Source of the DNA: JAPLST01 sp964397565
GTDB taxonomy: Bacteria; Auribacterota; UBA3054; JAPLST01
Reading direction: 5' to 3'
DNA length: 64,000 nt
Assembly: GCA_964397565.1 (NCBI GenBank)
Contig: CAYNJC010000005.1
Coordinates: forward strand, 62,001 to 126,000
Part shown: piece after piece, positions 33,458 to 43,087 of the stretch
Numbering within the stretch: the stretch's first letter is position 1
Layout of the letters: each line of letters starts with the position of its first letter
Translations under genes and position numbers: made by a program
The notes under the pieces: generated by a model
What the model was told of the DNA's origin: nothing
What the model saw: the letters and a program-made list of their open reading frames with translations, nothing else
The model's database searches: none

Positions 33458-34774
33458 CTAGCGTGGTGCGGGTGAAGCCGGCGCAGCATCCAGGAAGCGG
33501 CCCAATCCAAACAATTGTTTGGGATTGTCGACGAACACCCAGGTGGCGATTTCCTCGGCCCGGGCGTGCGAGAGTGACCCGTCGGTCACTTTCTGCGCCA
33601 GGGCCGCCGCCACATTTTGGCGCGCCAGCAATTGATGCCCGTAGATGCCGTCGACAAAGCAGTAATCGCCGCCGAACGCGCTGATCTTGTTGGCCGGCAC
33701 GGCATCGAGCCACTCGACCAATGCGCGCCGCGCCGCCTCCGGACTGACAATATGGCCCCAGCACATGTCGATGAACACGTTGCGGAAATTCTTGGCCAGA
33801 TTGCCGACTTCCATCACATAGGGATAGCCCATGTGGAACAGGTCGAAGCGCGCATTGCGATATTCCAAAAACAAATTGGTCAGCAAGGTCGGATTCGAAT
33901 CGTAAATCACATTGCCATTGCCTTCCTGCAAGCCGGTGTGAATCTGGTACACCAAGTTGTGGTCATCCGCGACGCGGCAGGTGAAGTGCATCATCCAATC
34001 ACAGAGTGCTTGGGCGGCTTTGCGCGGCGGGCGCCAGTCCGGCAGATTGCAGTCGGCAAAGAACTCGTTGAAGGCGCGCTCGGCATCGGCATAGGCCACC
34101 TTGTCAAAGCGCAAACTGCGGTGATAGGCCAGGCTGCACTTGAGACACACCACGCGCGTTTGCCCATTGAGATATTTCTGCATCTGGCGGCGGACGGCTT
34201 CCATCCAATCGTTCAAGGTGTGGATTTCCACGCCCACCTCGGCACCCAGCGCGCGCATCTGACTGTAATGCGCCGGGGAAGTGAAGCTCTCGGTGTGCAT
34301 GTTGTAGACCAGCAGGTCGTCTGTTTCGTGATAGGGGACGGGCATGGTATCGCGAATGATCAGCGCCACGTTTGATTTTTCGCGCAGCACCGTGCGCGCA
34401 TGCCCCGGCTGCGTGTGCGCGGCTTTGAAGGCCTCGTTCAGCTGTTCGATTGTGCCGGCATTGATCGCGGCGATGCCGTACAAATCGCGCGCCGCCAGCG
34501 CGAGCGAGCGTCCGTAACCCGTGCTTTCGGCCGCGTGCCAGTACGGCTCGGCAATGCGCCAGCGCTCCGCAATGCTGCGCTGCGGATCGCGCACGGTCTG
34601 CAGCTCGCTCTCGCTCATTCCGGCTGAAATCAGATCGCATGAAAAATAATGCTGCAGCCATTCGGCCAGCACGTCCAGGCCCCACGGCCGCTCGTCTGCC
34701 GGCACCAAGTGTTCGTGCGTGTCAATGATCGTCAACGCGTTAATGTGGTCCAGCAGATTTGTATAAGCACTCAT
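33458..34774 (-). CDS. Amidohydrolase family protein (TIM-barrel metal-dependent hydrolase)
   Basis: 438 residues from ATG 34774, overlapping the upstream stop (ATGA). The metal motif H-x-H is in IIDTHEHLVPADERPWGLD; further ligands are likely in LVYQIHTGLQEG and FDLFHMGYP, with the barrel-end Asp in KISAFGGDYCF. This matches amidohydrolase-2/uronate-isomerase-like proteins found in plant-sugar or aromatic-acid loci. No signal peptide, so cytoplasmic. Substrate unknown; in this operon it may open a ring or remove a carboxyl group. Confidence 0.82.
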   Translation of the reverse strand: MSAYTNLLDHINALTIIDTHEHLVPADERPWGLDVLAEWLQHYFSCDLISAGMSESELQTVRDPQRSIAERWRIAEPYWHAAESTGYGRSLALAARDLYGIAAINAGTIEQLNEAFKAAHTQPGHARTVLREKSNVALIIRDTMPVPYHETDDLLVYNMHTESFTSPAHYSQMRALGAEVGVEIHTLNDWMEAVRRQMQKYLNGQTRVVCLKCSLAYHRSLRFDKVAYADAERAFNEFFADCNLPDWRPPRKAAQALCDWMMHFTCRVADDHNLVYQIHTGLQEGNGNVIYDSNPTLLTNLFLEYRNARFDLFHMGYPYVMEVGNLAKNFRNVFIDMCWGHIVSPEAARRALVEWLDAVPANKISAFGGDYCFVDGIYGHQLLARQNVAAALAQKVTDGSLSHARAEEIATWVFVDNPKQLFGLGRFLDAAPASPAPR

Positions 34775-37029
34775 TTGCTCCCTCTTTGTTCTTTGCGGCG
34801 CTGTTGCTCCTTGGCCAGGGTGGTGGCCAACTTTGCATAGATGCCCCGCACGCGCGTGATGCGCGCTCGCAGCTCGGCCTGTTGCTCGGCCGGCCAGCGC
34901 GACCAGAAGTCCAGCGATTGCGGATTCGCAACGCGCAGGCGCACGCACTCGGCCACCGCGGCTTCAAGGTCATCCAACACGGCCAGTTGCTTTTTCAGCA
35001 AGCGTGCGGCTTCATCCACATTCCAGAAGCGGAAGCCGTCGCGCACCACATACACCGGTGACGTGTGCGCCTCGGAGCCATTGCGACCGAAGGCGTGTGC
35101 CGCCAGCCAAAAGCCGAAGCCGCTGTCCAGGTCAAGCTCCAGCGCAAGCTCGTCCTGCGTGTCATTGGTCGCGGACACTTGCGCGATGACCCGGCCCAAC
35201 TGTACCAAGCGCAGCCCGCCCGGGGCCGAAAAGCCGCGCAGGCCGTAAGCTTTTACCTGGACATGCACTGGCCGGTTCGTCGTCACGCCAACTGTGCTGC
35301 CGGGCAATGCGCCGTCCACGCGCAGTTCGAGCATCGGTCCCGTGCTGACAAACGTATTGCCGCGCTTGATCGCGTCGAAATAGCGATCCGGCGTCCAGGG
35401 CGCGTTGGTGCCGCAGTAAGCATACATGCGCACGCAGCCCAGCATGCTGCCATAGGGCGTGTCGCTGCCGGCGCTGCAGGTCATGGGAAAGCCGAGATTG
35501 AGCATGTCGTAGATCAAATCCGTGCCCAGCCGATTTTGCAGCATGCTGTTGAAATCAACAATGCCCATCGGGGTGAACAGGGCGACTTCACGTTCGACCA
35601 TCAGGGCTTTTTCGCCGACATGCGTGTGGCCGTACAGGCCGCCCTGCTTGTGAATTTCATTGGCCCACCAATCGTGCAACGTGTAGTGCTGCAGGCTGCG
35701 CACGCGCGCGGCCAGGTTCAGGCCGATGGCGTGGCCCAGAAGGCCGCGCGGATCTTCAATGCCCGGCACCAGCCAGTGGTCGCCGCGCTGCACGCGGAAG
35801 TCCTTGCCGAAACCGCGTTGCGGATAAAAACTGCGCATCCACGAGCCCATCTCGAGAATATTCCCAACATGAATATCAGCGGCGCACGTTGCGGTGATCA
35901 ACCGGGCGGCATCGTCGCTGCTCATCAAGCGCGCGTGAATGTGTTCGTCGCCGGAAATCCAGCCGCGGGTCGGCATGTCCACCCAGCGCTGCAAGGTATA
36001 GGCGACGCGCGTCCATGCGCCGGAACGAATGCTAAACGTTGCCTGCAGCGGCGCGTACTCCAAGCCGTGCAACAGGCGCACCTCCCAGTCGCCCTCGGGC
36101 AGCGCCATCTCAAACGGGCCGGGCACAACCCAGTAGTAGCCGGCCCAGCCACCGGGCATGTAGATGGGCAGGCCGCGCCCCGGGCCGGCCGGCGGCAAGG
36201 GTGCGACCTCGTTCATGAGGGGGCGCAGATTCACGGCGTTTGGCGGTTCCCACAATCGTTGCCCGCGCGCGCTGGTCAGCCGCATCAGCACGGGCGTGGG
36301 CTGGCCCGTTTCGTCGTTGACCGTGATAGCGGCGTTGCCGAATGGTGTTGACTGCCAGCGCAGGCTGGACCACAAATAGGGCTGCTTCTCGCCGTGATTG
36401 CGGAATGCCAGATGCGTCAAGGTTTCCCCGGGCGGCACCTGCTGCAGTTTCAAGAGCAGATAGGTCGTGGCGTTGGAATAGATGTCCACCGCGTGTTGTT
36501 CGGCGCCGCCCGGGAGCTCGATGGCCGTGTCATATTCCGCCAGCATGTCAACATCTTGCACGCTGCAATGCACCGCGCCGGTACCGGTGATGACTTTGAG
36601 CACCAGCAGGTTGAACTGCTGATCCAGCGCGAGGGGCGTCATGATGTCACGCGCCGGCGCGCCCGGGCGGAAATCCAGCGTGATCAGATCCGGCAGCGCT
36701 TCAACCAAAGCCAGCACATTTGTTTCGAGGCGCCAGCGATAGAAATTGGTCAACTCCGGATCCGCGTCAGGAATGACGTTGCCGCTGATCTGGTCAATGA
36801 AGAGTAAATTCTGCCCGATGGCATCGAGGCGGACGAGCTGCGCCGCGTCCAGACGCTCGCGCAGGTGCTTATGCAATGCGCGGCCCAGCTCGAGCGAGCC
36901 GGGGAGGGGCGGTTGCATCGCGCGCACATCCGCGACCGTGGGCATGGGCAGGTGTACGCCGTGGGCAAACATGCGCGGCGTCAGGAGACCGAGTGCGAGC
37001 AAGGCAACCAGGTAATTGCGCGTGGTCAT
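34771..37029 (-). CDS. CehA/McbA-family metallohydrolase (secreted)
   Basis: 752 residues with signal peptide MTTRNYLVALLALGLLTPRMFA. The PHP-like catalytic region starts around residue 360: RGWISGDEHIHARLM, then NILEMGSWMR, GGLYGHTHVG and PMTCSAGSDTPYGS. The preceding half (FRPGAPARDIMTPL, IYMPGGWAGYYWVVPGP) is a beta-rich domain. CehA and McbA are carbaryl carbamate hydrolases, but most family members have unknown substrates. The last ~60 residues are a charged helical tail ending KEQQRRKEQRGSK. Start and stop both overlap neighbours. Confidence 0.85.
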   Translation of the reverse strand: MTTRNYLVALLALGLLTPRMFAHGVHLPMPTVADVRAMQPPLPGSLELGRALHKHLRERLDAAQLVRLDAIGQNLLFIDQISGNVIPDADPELTNFYRWRLETNVLALVEALPDLITLDFRPGAPARDIMTPLALDQQFNLLVLKVITGTGAVHCSVQDVDMLAEYDTAIELPGGAEQHAVDIYSNATTYLLLKLQQVPPGETLTHLAFRNHGEKQPYLWSSLRWQSTPFGNAAITVNDETGQPTPVLMRLTSARGQRLWEPPNAVNLRPLMNEVAPLPPAGPGRGLPIYMPGGWAGYYWVVPGPFEMALPEGDWEVRLLHGLEYAPLQATFSIRSGAWTRVAYTLQRWVDMPTRGWISGDEHIHARLMSSDDAARLITATCAADIHVGNILEMGSWMRSFYPQRGFGKDFRVQRGDHWLVPGIEDPRGLLGHAIGLNLAARVRSLQHYTLHDWWANEIHKQGGLYGHTHVGEKALMVEREVALFTPMGIVDFNSMLQNRLGTDLIYDMLNLGFPMTCSAGSDTPYGSMLGCVRMYAYCGTNAPWTPDRYFDAIKRGNTFVSTGPMLELRVDGALPGSTVGVTTNRPVHVQVKAYGLRGFSAPGGLRLVQLGRVIAQVSATNDTQDELALELDLDSGFGFWLAAHAFGRNGSEAHTSPVYVVRDGFRFWNVDEAARLLKKQLAVLDDLEAAVAECVRLRVANPQSLDFWSRWPAEQQAELRARITRVRGIYAKLATTLAKEQQRRKEQRGSK

Positions 37030-37898
37030 AATTTCTCTGCGAGGGCGATGATTTCATCAAACTTGCGTTCGACCAGCAAGGCGGCATAGGGATGAAGTGC
37101 GCCCGCACCAATGTTGCGCCAGCCGGCCCAGATCAATTTTTCGGACGCGGCCAAGGTGAGTTGGCGGCTGAGCAGTGCCGCTTCGGCATCGGCAAAGCGC
37201 CGGCAGGTGTCCGCGTCCCATGTCGGCATTTGGCGCGCCAAGTCGGCCAGGCGCGTGATGATTACTTCCGCGATGCGCTGGCCGTCCGCGGCGGTTGCCT
37301 CGCGCGGATCGCGCCCACCCACGCCCTTGTGTGGCGGCTCGCCCAGTTGGCTTTGGTCGACACTTGCCGGCGCCAAGTGCAACATTAAGGATGTCTCACC
37401 CCAGCCGGCGTGGTCGCCGATGTAGCCGGCGTCGAGCGCCAGAAAATATTCAGGAATGCCCAATATCGGCACGCCCAGCAGGCGCGTCATGCGCACGGCC
37501 GTCTCACGCACGACGACCTGCTGCGCCGCGCCGTAATGCCCGGTCAGGAAGATCATGGCGCGAAAGCCCTGGCGCACCGCCTCCCAGCACAGCCGTTCGA
37601 GCCAGCCGCGCACCAGCACGGTTTGAAAGGTGTCTTCCGGCTCGATCACAAATGTGTACGGCTGGTCCAAACCGCCCATGCCGCCAAACAAGGGCGGGGC
37701 CACCAATCCGCCGCCGCGCTGCGCCGCCTCGATGCACAGCAGGTGCGCTTTGACGGCATCCAGCCCGACAACGTTGTGCAGGCCGTGCCACTCGATCGTG
37801 CCCAGCGGCTGCAACAGGGTGGGGCAAGCGGCCTGTGCCGTTTCGATGGCGCGCGGCCGCAGCCATTCCAGCCGCACTTCGTTGTTGGTTGCATTCAT
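37026..37898 (-). CDS. Creatininase family protein
   Basis: 290 residues, ATG 37898 directly after the preceding stop. Family motifs: LQPLGTIEWHGLHNVVGLDA (metal-binding Glu, His and Asp), FLTGHYGAAQQ and IGDHAGWGETSLMLHL (His and Glu ligands). Creatinine amidohydrolases and relatives cleave cyclic amides or formamides in a binuclear metal centre. There is no signal peptide. In a run of amide-bond hydrolases it is the probable lactam or formamide step; this is inference. Confidence 0.9.
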   Translation of the reverse strand: MNATNNEVRLEWLRPRAIETAQAACPTLLQPLGTIEWHGLHNVVGLDAVKAHLLCIEAAQRGGGLVAPPLFGGMGGLDQPYTFVIEPEDTFQTVLVRGWLERLCWEAVRQGFRAMIFLTGHYGAAQQVVVRETAVRMTRLLGVPILGIPEYFLALDAGYIGDHAGWGETSLMLHLAPASVDQSQLGEPPHKGVGGRDPREATAADGQRIAEVIITRLADLARQMPTWDADTCRRFADAEAALLSRQLTLAASEKLIWAGWRNIGAGALHPYAALLVERKFDEIIALAEKL

Positions 37899-40800
37899 TC
37901 ATTTCTCCGTTGCAGGATAAGTAAACGGCGGGATGTGCGGATAGGCCTCCCACGGGCGCCATTCCTGGGTCAGCGGCGCGTAGACTTGCGGGCGGCGCTG
38001 GTGCAGCATGCGGTTGTTCACGCGTTGTGTGCGCAGCGCGGCCAGATCGAGATTGGCCACAATCATGGTTTCATCGCCCAGTTTCGACGCCACCGCGTCG
38101 AGTTTCCAGCCCGGGTACGCGCAAATCACCGAGCCGCAGCCGACGGATTGATTCACGCCCACGACATGGGTGCAGGTCATAAAACTGGCCGCTTGCACAA
38201 TATGCGGCTCGATCATGCCGCCGCGCGCATTCACCCACACCAGCACTTCGGCGCCGCGCAGTGACGGCATCATGAAACTCTCGAAAAAATAGCCGTCGTA
38301 ACAGGTGAGCAGCCCAATCCGCCCAAAATCCAAATCGACCACGCCGTTTTTCTCGCCCAGCACCATGGTGTTTTCGCCGCGCTCGCCCGGCTCGGGTGGC
38401 CAGCAATACGGCGAGCCCGCGCCAAGCGCCGCGTGCATCTTGCGGTGTGTGCCCGCAATCGTGCCGGCGCGGCTGACCACCAGCACCGTGTTGGCATACG
38501 TGCCCGACGCAGGCGGATGCTGGATCGGCTTGCCCGGCAGATACTCCCAGCCGCCGACGATCACGTTAATGTTGTTGCTCTTGGCCACCCCGCACAATTT
38601 ATCGGTCAGCGCGTCCGGCAGATGAAACGGGCCCAATAAATATTCGGGCAAGACCACCAGGTCGGCCTTTTCGGCGGCGGCGCGTTGGATCCACGGCAGC
38701 AGTGCGTCGACCGTGTCCTGGCCCGGCTTCAGCGTTTCCGGTTTGATCTGCATTTGGGCCACCGCCACGCGCACGCTGTCTTTCGCTTGCGCGAGTGGCG
38801 GAACAGACGGACCCTCGGCCTGCGCCTGCCGGAGAAATCTCTCTTGGTCGCGGCGATAGCGCGCCAGCAATGCCGCCGGATCGTTGGTCATGCAATACAT
38901 GCGGCCGTACCAGGTGAACGATTTGCCCGGCGGGATTTCCGGGCTGCTGCCCATGCCGGTGTGCAAACATGGATTGCCGCAATTACTCATCAGATACATC
39001 GGCTCCACGCTCCAGGTATAGCCGATCAAATGGGCGCGGTCGCGCGTGACGGCCGCCATCAGATTGTCGCTGACCGGCTGGTCGATGCACCACAACATCG
39101 GGCTGTCCAGCGCCGGCTTGGGCGTGGTGCGAGTCATGACCAGCCACGGCGTGCGCCCCATTTGCTCGGCGGTCGGCGTGGTCTTATTCAAGGGCGTCCA
39201 TGCGCCATCCAGCATGGCAAAAAGCGATGCGGTGTTGTTCTTGTCGTTCAATTCGGGGCAGTCATTCAGCGCCAGGCAGCAGTTCGGCTCAACATAGGCA
39301 ATGCTCTGGGTGGACTGATTGACGATGGTGTAGTCGAGTTGAACTTCATCGCCGACCGGCGTCGCGGACGCGATCAGGCGCAGCCCCTCGGGTGTCGTGA
39401 AGTCATACCAGATGCGCCCGCTGGCCTCGTCCTTCTGCCATTGCGGATACGCGCGCCATTCGTGCAGCGGGGGAATCTGCGCCATGTAATGGTCGAGATA
39501 ATGATAGCCCCAGGTGGACTTCAGCACTTCCGGGATGCGCAATTCGACCGGCCCGCTCATCCACGGCGCCTGCACGTGCAAGCGAACGCGGTTCAAGTCC
39601 TGGCCGTCGCGCATGCCGGCCTGGCGCATAATTGGTGTGACCACCGGCACGGGGGTGAGCTGGATTGCAGTGTTGGCGGTGACCGGCAGCAGGCGCTGGT
39701 ATGCCGCGATGCCGGCGCGCACATGGGCAACGGCTTCTTGCCGTTGCGCGTCACTTTGGAACCGGCCGTTTTTCTCAAGGTCGTTGGCGTGCGTCGTCAT
39801 GCGCTTGATCCATTCCTGGACGGCGGCGGGCAGGATGCGCGGCTTGCCGTCGACGTTGATGTAGATGGCGCTGGTATGCGCCGCGTTGGGTGTCAGCAAG
39901 ACATTGAAATTAATTGTCGGCGCGCAGCGCGCGACCAGCCAGCGACTCTCGCCCGCCGGCATGGTCAGGGTCAGTTCGGCGGTGCGCGCGGTGGTGTTCG
40001 TCGCCGCCAGCACGCGGCCGTTCGAGACGATTTCAACCGTGCCCAGCGGATGGCGCGCCATGGCGCGCGCGGTGATGCGCAGCGGCGTCGCCGCGCCCAC
40101 ATTCAGCACCTCACCGATGTCGTGCCCGTTGACGTCCAGCAACAGCAGCGGCCCGCTGGTCGTGAAGGTGCGGTTCGAGCGGATGCCGTCAATCCAGCCC
40201 TGATACAGTGCCGGGCCGGCGTTTTTCACATAGGTGCGCACGCAGCCGGTGATGCGCGCCGGATGATCGCTGCCATTACCCAAACCAATCTGCACGCCAC
40301 AATCCAAAAAGCGATAATAGTCGTCCGGCTCGAGTTGGTCGAGCGCGTCCGGCAGTCCCTGAATGACGTTGACCGGCACGTCATTGTTGCGGCCCAAGCC
40401 GTGCGCTTCCGTCACGATGCCGCCCTGCGCGTGCGCCGCGCGGAAAACACCGGCGTTAAGCGGATAATCCCAGTGCGGCGCCACATTGATGCTCCCCGTG
40501 GCGATCGGCTCAATGATATTCGTGATGTTTAATATATTGATATGGCCGTAAAACTCCTCGTTGCGATACTCCTCGCCCATTTGGATATGGTAGTCATTGT
40601 CACAATACCCCGGCACCGGTCCCATCGGGAACTGGGTCGGGGCGATGAAATAGTGCGTGCCGGTCGAGTGCTTCAGGGTAAGATTGTTGATCACGCGCAG
40701 GTCTTCCGCGCGCTGCACCATGGCCAGCAGCGGCATATCCTCGTTTTCATACCAATTGTTCTTGGCCCAGTGCACGTGCGTGTCGCCGCTGACCCAGCCG

Positions 40801-41810
40801 CGGGCGCGCATATCAATCATGCGGCGCGGCGCCAGCGTGACGTCGCACACGGCGCCCGGCGCCAGCACAACATTGGTGGACACCGGCAGGTGTTCGTAGC
40901 CACGTTCCATGGTGACCGTTGTCCGGCCCGGTGGCACGGCGATGTCAAACTGGCCATCCGTGTAGAAGAACGGCACGGTCTGACTCATGCCGCGACCGGC
41001 AAAAATGAATTGCAACACAGGTTTGTTGATCAAGGTATCGTTGGTGCCGTGCGGCAGCCCGTACCGCATCTGCCCGGCGCTGTCACACACATACACACGC
41101 CCCGGCACGGTGGCGCCGGTGGCGTCGTCGTGCAGCCTGCCCTTGATCAAGGCCGGTGCAACCATGTGCAGGGGAATGTCAAGCTGACGCTGTTCCGGCT
41201 GGTCCGCGCGCGAAACAGCGAGGGCAAGGGCCGGCGCGGTGGCGCTGTCCACGCGCACGCACAGCCACAGACAACGCACTTCGCCCGCGCCAATCCAGAC
41301 GGGCGCCTTGCTGGCGGTCGTCACGCCGGGCGCGGTCACCGAGAATTGTCCCGCGCACGCCATGGCATTTGATACTTCCACCAGCACGACATACGGCACG
41401 TCGCGCGCGAACGTGAACGGGCTATTGCCGTCGCAGCGCTGCACGCCGGTGGCGTCCCATGCGACGCGCACCACGGGATGCTGGCGGCGAATGCGCGCAT
41501 AAAGCGCCTCGGTGTTGCGCAACAATGCGGCGGACAGAGCGGGATCGGGCGCGGCCGGCGCAGTCTGGCACTGGGTAAAGAGGGCCCAGGCCTGGTCAAT
41601 CATTGGCTGCTGCAATGGGGAGGGCGCCACGAAGACCAGATCGCACAGCAAGTCGCAGTAATCCTGCGTGGCGCGGCGCACGGCATCCGCGGGTGCCGCC
41701 GGCGCCACGGCGTGCCACAGGAGCAGCGTGCCGAGCGTGATTGTGTGTGTGACAGTCTGAAGCCGCCGCCGCGCGGCGTTGGGTTGCGAAGCATTGCCTG
41801 CGTTGGGCAT
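37899..41810 (-). CDS. CehA/McbA metallohydrolase fused to a C-terminal nitrilase domain
   Basis: 1303 residues from ATG 41810, chosen because a signal-like segment (THTITLGTLLLWHAVAPAAPADA) begins about 22 residues later; the open frame continues to 41981 through the promoter. Residues about 220-300 are a carboxypeptidase-regulatory-like segment, followed by the CehA part (RGWVSGDTHVHWAKNNWYEN, GIVTEAHGLGRNND, LGNGSDHPARITG). A beta-rich linker leads to a complete nitrilase domain from about residue 1030 with Glu in LVVLPEYLLGPF, Lys in THRKMHAAL and Cys in LLTCYDGYFFES. The fusion links a carbamate/ester-type hydrolase to an amidase in one secreted protein. First gene of the operon. Confidence 0.85.
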   Translation of the reverse strand: MPNAGNASQPNAARRRLQTVTHTITLGTLLLWHAVAPAAPADAVRRATQDYCDLLCDLVFVAPSPLQQPMIDQAWALFTQCQTAPAAPDPALSAALLRNTEALYARIRRQHPVVRVAWDATGVQRCDGNSPFTFARDVPYVVLVEVSNAMACAGQFSVTAPGVTTASKAPVWIGAGEVRCLWLCVRVDSATAPALALAVSRADQPEQRQLDIPLHMVAPALIKGRLHDDATGATVPGRVYVCDSAGQMRYGLPHGTNDTLINKPVLQFIFAGRGMSQTVPFFYTDGQFDIAVPPGRTTVTMERGYEHLPVSTNVVLAPGAVCDVTLAPRRMIDMRARGWVSGDTHVHWAKNNWYENEDMPLLAMVQRAEDLRVINNLTLKHSTGTHYFIAPTQFPMGPVPGYCDNDYHIQMGEEYRNEEFYGHINILNITNIIEPIATGSINVAPHWDYPLNAGVFRAAHAQGGIVTEAHGLGRNNDVPVNVIQGLPDALDQLEPDDYYRFLDCGVQIGLGNGSDHPARITGCVRTYVKNAGPALYQGWIDGIRSNRTFTTSGPLLLLDVNGHDIGEVLNVGAATPLRITARAMARHPLGTVEIVSNGRVLAATNTTARTAELTLTMPAGESRWLVARCAPTINFNVLLTPNAAHTSAIYINVDGKPRILPAAVQEWIKRMTTHANDLEKNGRFQSDAQRQEAVAHVRAGIAAYQRLLPVTANTAIQLTPVPVVTPIMRQAGMRDGQDLNRVRLHVQAPWMSGPVELRIPEVLKSTWGYHYLDHYMAQIPPLHEWRAYPQWQKDEASGRIWYDFTTPEGLRLIASATPVGDEVQLDYTIVNQSTQSIAYVEPNCCLALNDCPELNDKNNTASLFAMLDGAWTPLNKTTPTAEQMGRTPWLVMTRTTPKPALDSPMLWCIDQPVSDNLMAAVTRDRAHLIGYTWSVEPMYLMSNCGNPCLHTGMGSSPEIPPGKSFTWYGRMYCMTNDPAALLARYRRDQERFLRQAQAEGPSVPPLAQAKDSVRVAVAQMQIKPETLKPGQDTVDALLPWIQRAAAEKADLVVLPEYLLGPFHLPDALTDKLCGVAKSNNINVIVGGWEYLPGKPIQHPPASGTYANTVLVVSRAGTIAGTHRKMHAALGAGSPYCWPPEPGERGENTMVLGEKNGVVDLDFGRIGLLTCYDGYFFESFMMPSLRGAEVLVWVNARGGMIEPHIVQAASFMTCTHVVGVNQSVGCGSVICAYPGWKLDAVASKLGDETMIVANLDLAALRTQRVNNRMLHQRRPQVYAPLTQEWRPWEAYPHIPPFTYPATEK

Positions 41811-41916
41811 GGCCACCTGCTGGTTGTAAGTTGGGCGCTTAGAGCAACCTGCCTGCACATGCGCGCGCGCAGCGCTTGCGCGTACGGTTGGCGGGTTCAC
41901 AAGGCCGGACGCAAAT

Positions 41917-41945
41917 AGTATAGCATGTTTTGTATTTTTGTGCCA
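41917..41945 (-). promoter_or_regulatory. Candidate promoter of the amide-hydrolase operon
   Basis: Minus strand: TGGCAC (41940-41945), 17 bp, TATACT (41917-41922), about 107 bp before ATG 41810. Confidence 0.6.
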
Positions 41946-41965
41946 CTTTGGGCGCATGGCCAGTA

Positions 41966-42145
41966 ATTTGTTTTGCAACAAAACAAATCATGGTGCGGCG
42001 CGTTCAGCCGATCCGGAGATCGGCGTTCCCGTCGCGGTGTGCGTTTCTGCCCGTAGCCGCCGCACGGCGTGCGGCGGGCGGCACATCACGCGGAACGCCG
42101 TTCCGCGGCTACATCTACGCAGCGCCCCTTCGCGGCGCGGCGGGC
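41966..42145. repeat. Cluster of palindromes between operon promoter and AraC gene
   Basis: ATTTGTTTTG-CAA-CAAAACAAAT (41966-41988), GCCGATC-4 nt-GATCGGC (42007-42024), CCGCCGCAC-GGC-GTGCGGCGG (42057-42077) and CGCGGAAC-GCC-GTTCCGCG (42089-42107). All arms are perfect. No gene seen; likely REP-type hairpins. Confidence 0.8.
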
Positions 42146-42154
42146 GTGGCATGC

Positions 42155-43087
42155 TCAGCGCGTCGCCGGATTTTTTGCACGACGGGTGCGCCCGTCCGCG
42201 TCCGCGATGGGTAACGGCCGCGCCTCCACACGCGCATAGGCAATCGGCGACATGCCCATGATCGCCTTGAACTGGCGCGAGAAGTAGGCGCTGTCATCGA
42301 AGCCGGCCTGCATGGCGGCGTCCGACACGCGCAGCGTGCCCTGCAGCAGCTCGGCTGATTTCTCAATGCGCAGCCGCAGCAGGTATTCCAGCGGCGCGCA
42401 GCCGGTGGTTTGTTTGAACGCGCGGTGAAAGGTGCGGCGGGTCATGTCGGCCCGGCGGGCCATGTCATCAATGGAAATCCGATCGGCATAGCCATGCTCA
42501 AACAAATTGATGACCGAGGCGATCTTGAACAGTTGGCGCGAATGCGGCGAGCCGGAGTGGGCATAGCAGCGGCTGATCTCGGCCGCAATAATGCGGAAAA
42601 AACTCTCGATGATCGCGGGGCTGGAGGGGGCGCGATCGTTAATCTCGGCATGCATCAGGCGCACCAGTGTCAGGACATATTCGAGTTCATGCGAATCCAG
42701 ATGCAGTTTGCCTTTGAAGCGCTGGTTCTTGCGATAGCGCGGCTCGATAAAGAACAATTCATTGAAGCCAGGCCAGCGTTGCAGCTCGGTCGCGATCTGC
42801 TCCAAGCGCTCGCGGTGGTAGAGGATGTCGGTGTAGCGAAAGCGCTCGCAGTCGTAGTAGCCGTGGGTCTGCGTGCCACTGACCACGAAGGCGTCACCGC
42901 GAATCAGCGGATAGCGGTCGCCGTTGACCACATGCAAGGCCGAACCGCCCGTGACAATGACCACTTCGTCAAAATCCTGGTGGTGGTGCAGCGGGCTCGG
43001 CGTTTTGTCGAGCTCGCGCGGAAAGACGGCGTACGCGCCGTGAAATCCGGTACTTTCGGTCGTCAGATGATTAAGTCGGCGTGGCAT
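42155..43087 (-). CDS. AraC-family transcriptional regulator
   Basis: 310 residues from ATG 43087 (MPRRLNHLTTESTGFHG). N-terminal cupin (PLHHHQDFDEVVIVTGGSALHVVNGDRYPLIRGDAFVV) is a ligand-binding domain as in RhaS/AraC. The C-terminus has two helix-turn-helix units (ISIDDMARRADMTRRTFHRAFK and VSDAAMQAGFDDSAYFSRQFK). No RBS precedes this ATG; an in-frame ATG 20 codons upstream is an alternative start. A pair of TGGCATAATTGT repeats covers the start region, consistent with autoregulation. Placed between two operons, it may control one or both. Confidence 0.87.
   Translation of the reverse strand: MPRRLNHLTTESTGFHGAYAVFPRELDKTPSPLHHHQDFDEVVIVTGGSALHVVNGDRYPLIRGDAFVVSGTQTHGYYDCERFRYTDILYHRERLEQIATELQRWPGFNELFFIEPRYRKNQRFKGKLHLDSHELEYVLTLVRLMHAEINDRAPSSPAIIESFFRIIAAEISRCYAHSGSPHSRQLFKIASVINLFEHGYADRISIDDMARRADMTRRTFHRAFKQTTGCAPLEYLLRLRIEKSAELLQGTLRVSDAAMQAGFDDSAYFSRQFKAIMGMSPIAYARVEARPLPIADADGRTRRAKNPATR

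Noticed and set aside
41934..41945. Sigma-54 promoter (TGGCAC)
   Set aside because: No GC-containing -12 element at the required spacing; a 17-bp spacing to TATACT fits a sigma-70-type promoter better.
41811..41981. Upstream extension of the CehA-nitrilase fusion
   Set aside because: The extra 57 codons run through the TGGCAC/TATACT promoter and would place the signal peptide internally.
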